A stretch of DNA of 8,878 nt from Comamonadaceae bacterium (GTDB lineage Bacteria; Pseudomonadota; Gammaproteobacteria; Burkholderiales; Burkholderiaceae_C). Below the pieces are notes generated by a model. The model was not told the origin of the DNA. It saw only the letters and a program-made list of their open reading frames with translations, and ran no database searches. Location: assembly GCA_947460165.1 (NCBI GenBank), contig CANHKH010000113.1, positions 1 to 8,878 on the forward strand, given 5' to 3'. Within the stretch, counting starts at the first letter, position 1; each line of letters opens with the position of its first letter. Of this stretch, positions 6,538-8,878 are shown piece after piece. A program made the position numbers and the translations under genes.

Positions 6538-7014
6538 TCAATCGGTTTTTTTGAGGTTTTTAACGGCCAACAAGACCTCGTCCACATGGCCTGGCACCTT
6601 CAGGCCACGCCACTCTTCTTTGAGCTGGCCGTCGGCGCCAATCAAAAAGGTGCTGCGCTCAATGCCCTTGACCTTTTTGCCGTACATGATCTTGTTTTTG
6701 ACCACGCCGAACATGTGACACATTTTTTCTTCGGTGTCAGCAATGAGCTCAAAGGGCAATTCAAGCTTGGCTTTGAATTCGTCATGCGAGCGCATGTTGT
6801 CGCGGGAGACGCCAAACACCAAAGCCCCGGCCTTGACAAAGTCTTTGTACTTGTCACGAAACTGCATGGCCTCGGTGGTGCAGCCTGGGGTGTTGTCTTT
6901 GGGGTAAAAGTACAGCACCATGACCTTGCCCATGTGGCTTTGGTTGGTGACCTTCACGCCTCCCGTGGCGACCGCTTCGAACTCTGGGATTGCTTTGTTG
7001 ACGACGACTGCCAT
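6538..7014 (-). CDS. bcp: Thioredoxin-dependent peroxiredoxin, Bcp/PrxQ type
   Basis: A 158-residue cytoplasmic peroxidase that reduces hydrogen peroxide and organic hydroperoxides. The peroxidatic motif is YPKDNTPGCTTEA, with C45 and the conserved Pro and Thr in place. The conserved Arg is in STFLIGADG with upstream R120. WRGLKVPGHVDEVL is the usual C-terminus of this subfamily. The resolving cysteine that E. coli Bcp carries five residues after the peroxidatic one is absent: position 50 is Met. The only other cysteine is C99 in EEKMCHMFGV, so the protein is either a one-cysteine type or uses C99. The start was set at the ATG at 7014 because the family begins near VNKAIPEF. A longer frame to 7140 adds 42 residues with no family resemblance. 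The gene lies 191 bases downstream of the Mth938-like gene on the same strand and is closed by the terminator at 6403-6436. Confidence 0.94.
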   Translation of the reverse strand: MAVVVNKAIPEFEAVATGGVKVTNQSHMGKVMVLYFYPKDNTPGCTTEAMQFRDKYKDFVKAGALVFGVSRDNMRSHDEFKAKLELPFELIADTEEKMCHMFGVVKNKIMYGKKVKGIERSTFLIGADGQLKEEWRGLKVPGHVDEVLLAVKNLKKTD

Positions 7015-7180
7015 GCTGCGTGGACCCTGCTGAAAGTTATATCTGACCTGGCGGCCTTGTTGTTCGCTTTTGGCGCGGCTTGGAAAGCGTGGGGCCGGGC
7101 TGGGCCAATTGCTGGCCAAGCCCATTTCCTGAGTAGTCAAGAGCCTGCGACGGCATCTTGTGCATTCCGACTAACCAGCT

Positions 7181-7209
7181 ATTTTAGCCTTAAAGGCGCA
7201 GTGGATTAA
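7181..7209 (-). promoter_or_regulatory. Candidate promoter for bcp
   Basis: On the minus strand TTAATC (7204-7209) and TAAAAT (7181-7186) are separated by exactly 17 bases. The -10 matches five of six bases, but the -35 only about three. The element overlaps the stop of the Mth938-like gene and would give a 5' leader of roughly 160 bases. A second candidate -10, TATAAC, lies nearer bcp at about 7035-7040 but without a recognisable -35. Neither was verified. Confidence 0.3.
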
Positions 7210-7643
7210 TCGCAACCGTGAGGCTGCTCAAGCAAAAGGGCTGCGATCACATGGCGGCCTTCGCCGGCCAAGATGTTGTAAGTGCGGCAAGCGGCCACGG
7301 TGTCCATGGTCTCTACGCCTATGCGCCTGGCCATCAGGGCTGCAAGAAACTGGGGCGGGGCAAAGCGCAAACGCGTGCCACTGCCAAAAAGCACCAACTC
7401 GGGCCGCAGATCGGCCAGTTGTTCAAAGTGGGAGGCGCTTAAATCTTCGAAACTTTGGCACTGCCAGTCAATTTTCTCGCCCCGCGAGCCAATGACCAGG
7501 CTGTGCTCTATTTTTTGGGCCAAGCCCTCGCGGCCAATGCCAATCCAGCCTGGGCCATAGCCCAAAATGGTGGGGGAGTCCGAGCGGTCGGGTTGCAGCT
7601 TCATGGGGGCGGGCAGGTCAATCTCAGAAGGCGGCGGGGCCAT
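7206..7643 (-). CDS. Mth938-like domain protein (DUF498)
   Basis: A small cytoplasmic protein of 145 residues from the ATG at 7643, or 132 from the ATG at 7604. It belongs to the Mth938/DUF498 family, whose eukaryotic relative NDUFAF3 helps assemble respiratory complex I; the bacterial role is not established. Diagnostic stretches are ILGYGPGWIGIG near the N-terminus, LVLFGSGTRLRF (84-94) and the highly conserved GVETMDTVAACRTYNILAGEGR (109-130). Neither start has a strong ribosome binding site. The first 13 residues (MAPPPSEIDLPAP) are unlike the family, which usually begins near MKLQPDR, so 7604 may be the true start. The gene is divergent from alaA and precedes bcp by 191 bases. No catalytic residues are known for the family. 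Confidence 0.9.
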   Translation of the reverse strand: MAPPPSEIDLPAPMKLQPDRSDSPTILGYGPGWIGIGREGLAQKIEHSLVIGSRGEKIDWQCQSFEDLSASHFEQLADLRPELVLFGSGTRLRFAPPQFLAALMARRIGVETMDTVAACRTYNILAGEGRHVIAALLLEQPHGCD

Positions 7644-7692
7644 GTGCCTGCGGGTGGGGCGGGCAAGGCAAGGGCTGTGCAGGTGTGGTCAA

Positions 7693-7698
7693 ATTATA
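7693..7698 (-). promoter_or_regulatory. Candidate -10 element for the Mth938-like gene
   Basis: The minus strand reads TATAAT here, a perfect -10 hexamer about 50 bases upstream of the 7643 start. No good -35 lies 16-18 bases upstream. The same AT-rich patch read on the plus strand gives TATAAG (7695-7700), a possible -10 for alaA, so the two divergent genes may share it. Little else in the 7644-7800 gap looks like a promoter. Confidence 0.4.
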
Positions 7699-7711
7699 AG
7701 TTCCGCCTCAA

Positions 7712-7804
7712 ATGACGGACCTGTGTGCGGGCACGAGTGCATCAAGGCAAGCGTGTCGGCCTCAGGCCCTGAGTTTTTTGTACTTTCTTGTACTTTTGCC
7801 ATGA
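7712..7804 (+). CDS. Possible 30-residue leader ORF overlapping the alaA start
   Basis: An ATG at 7712 opens a frame of 30 codons ending in TGA at 7802-7804, which overlaps the alaA ATG at 7801 in a four-base ATGA junction typical of translational coupling. The predicted peptide begins MTDLCAGTSASRQ and ends in the hydrophobic LSFLYFLVLLP, with five leucines in the last eleven residues. No Shine-Dalgarno sequence precedes the 7712 ATG. If TATAAG at 7695-7700 were a -10, transcription would start only about five bases before it, giving a nearly leaderless message. A short hairpin (CTCAG 7761-7765, CTGAG 7769-7773) followed by six T lies inside the frame. The stem has only five pairs, so it is at best a weak pause or termination signal. 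The family is not recognised, and the frame could be fortuitous. Confidence 0.3.
   Translation: MTDLCAGTSASRQACRPQALSFLYFLVLLP
7778..7796 (+). repeat. Tandem direct repeat TTGTACTTT immediately before alaA
   Basis: TTGTACTTT occurs at 7778-7786 and again at 7788-7796, so the period is 10 bases, about one helical turn. The second copy ends four bases before the alaA ATG. The region is pyrimidine-rich and occupies the place where a Shine-Dalgarno sequence would normally stand. It could be a binding site or simple slippage. Confidence 0.6.
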
Positions 7805-8878
7805 AACCCATCACCAAATCCGCCAAGCTTGCCAATGTCTGCTACGACATCCGGGGCCCCATCATGGACGCGGCGCGGCGCATGGAGGAAGAGGGCCACA
7901 AAATCATCAAGCTCAACATCGGCAATTTGGCGCCGTTTGGCTTTGATTCGCCCGAGGAAATTCAGCAAGACATGATCCGCAACCTGCCCAACTCGGCCGG
8001 CTATTCGGACTCCAAAGGCATTTTTGCGGCGCGCAAAGCGGTGATGCACGAGACGCAAAAGCAGGGCATCCAGGGCGTCACGCTGGACGACATTTACCTG
8101 GGCAACGGCGCCAGCGAATTGATTGTGATGGCCACCAACGGCCTGCTCAATGACGGCGACGAGCTGCTGCTGCCCGCCCCCGACTACCCGCTGTGGACGG
8201 CGGCAGCGTCGCTCTCGGGCGGCACGCCCGTGCACTACCTGTGCGACGAAGCCAACGGCTGGATGCCCGACCTGGCCGACATTCGCCGCAAGATCACGCC
8301 CCGCACCAAGGGCATTGTGGTGATCAACCCCAACAACCCCACAGGCGCGCTGTACTCGCGCGAGTTGCTCGAGCAGATCGTGGCCATTGCCCGCGAGCAC
8401 CAGTTGGTGATTTTTGCCGACGAGGTCTACGACAAGGTGCTCTACGACGACGTGGTGCACACGCCACTGGCCAGCTTGTCGGAAGACGTGCTCACGCTGA
8501 CCTTCAATTCCCTGTCCAAAAGCTACCGCTCTTGCGGCTACCGCGCTGGCTGGATGGTGATTTCGGGCGACAAAAAGAACGCGGCCGACTACATCGAGGG
8601 GCTGAACATGCTGTCGAACATGCGGCTGTGCTCCAACGTGCCCGGCCAGTGGGCCATTCAAACCGCCTTGGGCGGTTACCAAAGCATCAAGGAGTTGGTG
8701 GCCAAGGGCGGGCGCCTGCGCCGCCAGCGCGACCTGGCTTACGAGGCTATCACCGCCATTCCGGGTGTGAGCTGCGTCAAGCCCTCGGCCGCGCTCTACA
8801 TGTTCCCCAAGCTGGACCCGGTGATGTACCCGATTGCCGACGACAGGCAGTTTTTCTTGGAGCTGCTGCAAGAAACCC
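7801..8878 (+). CDS. alaA: Alanine-synthesising transaminase AlaA, partial
   Basis: A PLP-dependent class I aminotransferase that makes alanine from pyruvate and glutamate in the cytoplasm. The N-terminus (SAKLANVCYDIRGPIMDAA) and KLNIGNLAPFGFD at 37-49 resemble E. coli AlaA closely along their length. Fold-type I residues are present: YSDSKG at 68-73, the NPNNPTG loop at 176-182, FADEVYD with D207, the PLP-binding lysine K240 in SLSKSYR, and the phosphate-binding R248 in GYRAGW. Another AlaA-like stretch is MRLCSNVPGQ at 274-283. The frame is open for 359 codons to the window edge; the family is about 405-410 residues, so roughly 50 C-terminal residues, including the substrate-carboxylate arginine, are missing. 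There is no Shine-Dalgarno sequence before the ATG; instead a direct repeat and an overlapping small frame precede it. In many Burkholderiales this gene is followed by homoserine dehydrogenase and threonine synthase, which cannot be checked here. Confidence 0.93.
   Translation, partial: MKPITKSAKLANVCYDIRGPIMDAARRMEEEGHKIIKLNIGNLAPFGFDSPEEIQQDMIRNLPNSAGYSDSKGIFAARKAVMHETQKQGIQGVTLDDIYLGNGASELIVMATNGLLNDGDELLLPAPDYPLWTAAASLSGGTPVHYLCDEANGWMPDLADIRRKITPRTKGIVVINPNNPTGALYSRELLEQIVAIAREHQLVIFADEVYDKVLYDDVVHTPLASLSEDVLTLTFNSLSKSYRSCGYRAGWMVISGDKKNAADYIEGLNMLSNMRLCSNVPGQWAIQTALGGYQSIKELVAKGGRLRRQRDLAYEAITAIPGVSCVKPSAALYMFPKLDPVMYPIADDRQFFLELLQET

Noticed and set aside
7015..7140. A 42-codon N-terminal extension of the peroxiredoxin
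   Set aside because: The extra residues have no resemblance to the family, and the normal Bcp N-terminus begins at the ATG at 7014.
7725..7740. Alternating GTGC, GCAC, GTGC arms in the alaA leader as competing hairpins
   Set aside because: The arms are only four bases with two-base spacers, too tight to form real RNA hairpins; probably chance in GC-rich DNA.
7762..8871. A 369-codon minus-strand open frame opposite alaA
   Set aside because: It is antisense to a gene with full aminotransferase signatures; its composition is repetitive Gly/Val/His/Ala without any domain.

Overview
The window looks like chromosomal DNA of a betaproteobacterium, most likely Burkholderiales/Comamonadaceae. The evidence is high G+C with strongly biased third positions (which produces long spurious antisense frames), a Bug-family tricarboxylate-type binding protein beside a divergent LysR regulator, a PhaR regulator of polyhydroxyalkanoate storage, and an AlaA-type aminotransferase. 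The family calls come from reading the proteins, not from a database search, so the taxonomic placement is an inference. No transposase, integrase, phage gene, tRNA, rRNA or CRISPR array is visible.

Left part (1-1846): a Bug periplasmic solute-binding protein runs off the left edge on the minus strand. It is divergent from a LysR-type regulator, and the 131-base gap between them holds a dyad with LysR-box geometry and a 10-base palindrome. This is the usual arrangement of a LysR regulator controlling its divergent neighbour. Middle (1969-3239): two independent plus-strand regulators follow, a MarR-family protein of unknown target and PhaR, the polyhydroxyalkanoate granule regulator. PhaR probably starts at a GTG chosen by a good ribosome binding site.

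Next (3272-7643) come four minus-strand genes. In transcription order they are a small Mth938-like (DUF498) protein, a Bcp/PrxQ peroxiredoxin closed by a strong intrinsic terminator, a PIN-PhoH ATPase with a long disordered N-terminus, and a secreted M14 zinc peptidase resembling murein peptide amidase MpaA. Right edge (7801-8878): alaA, a PLP-dependent alanine-forming transaminase, is divergent from the Mth938-like gene and cut by the window end.

Most of the window is ordinary core gene content, and I found no convincing undescribed system. The observation most worth checking is a 30-codon open frame upstream of alaA. Its stop codon overlaps the alaA start as ATGA, alaA has no Shine-Dalgarno sequence of its own, and the little frame ends in a leucine-rich hydrophobic stretch that includes a 10-base-spaced direct repeat. 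This could be a leader peptide that couples translation to alaA, or it could be chance.
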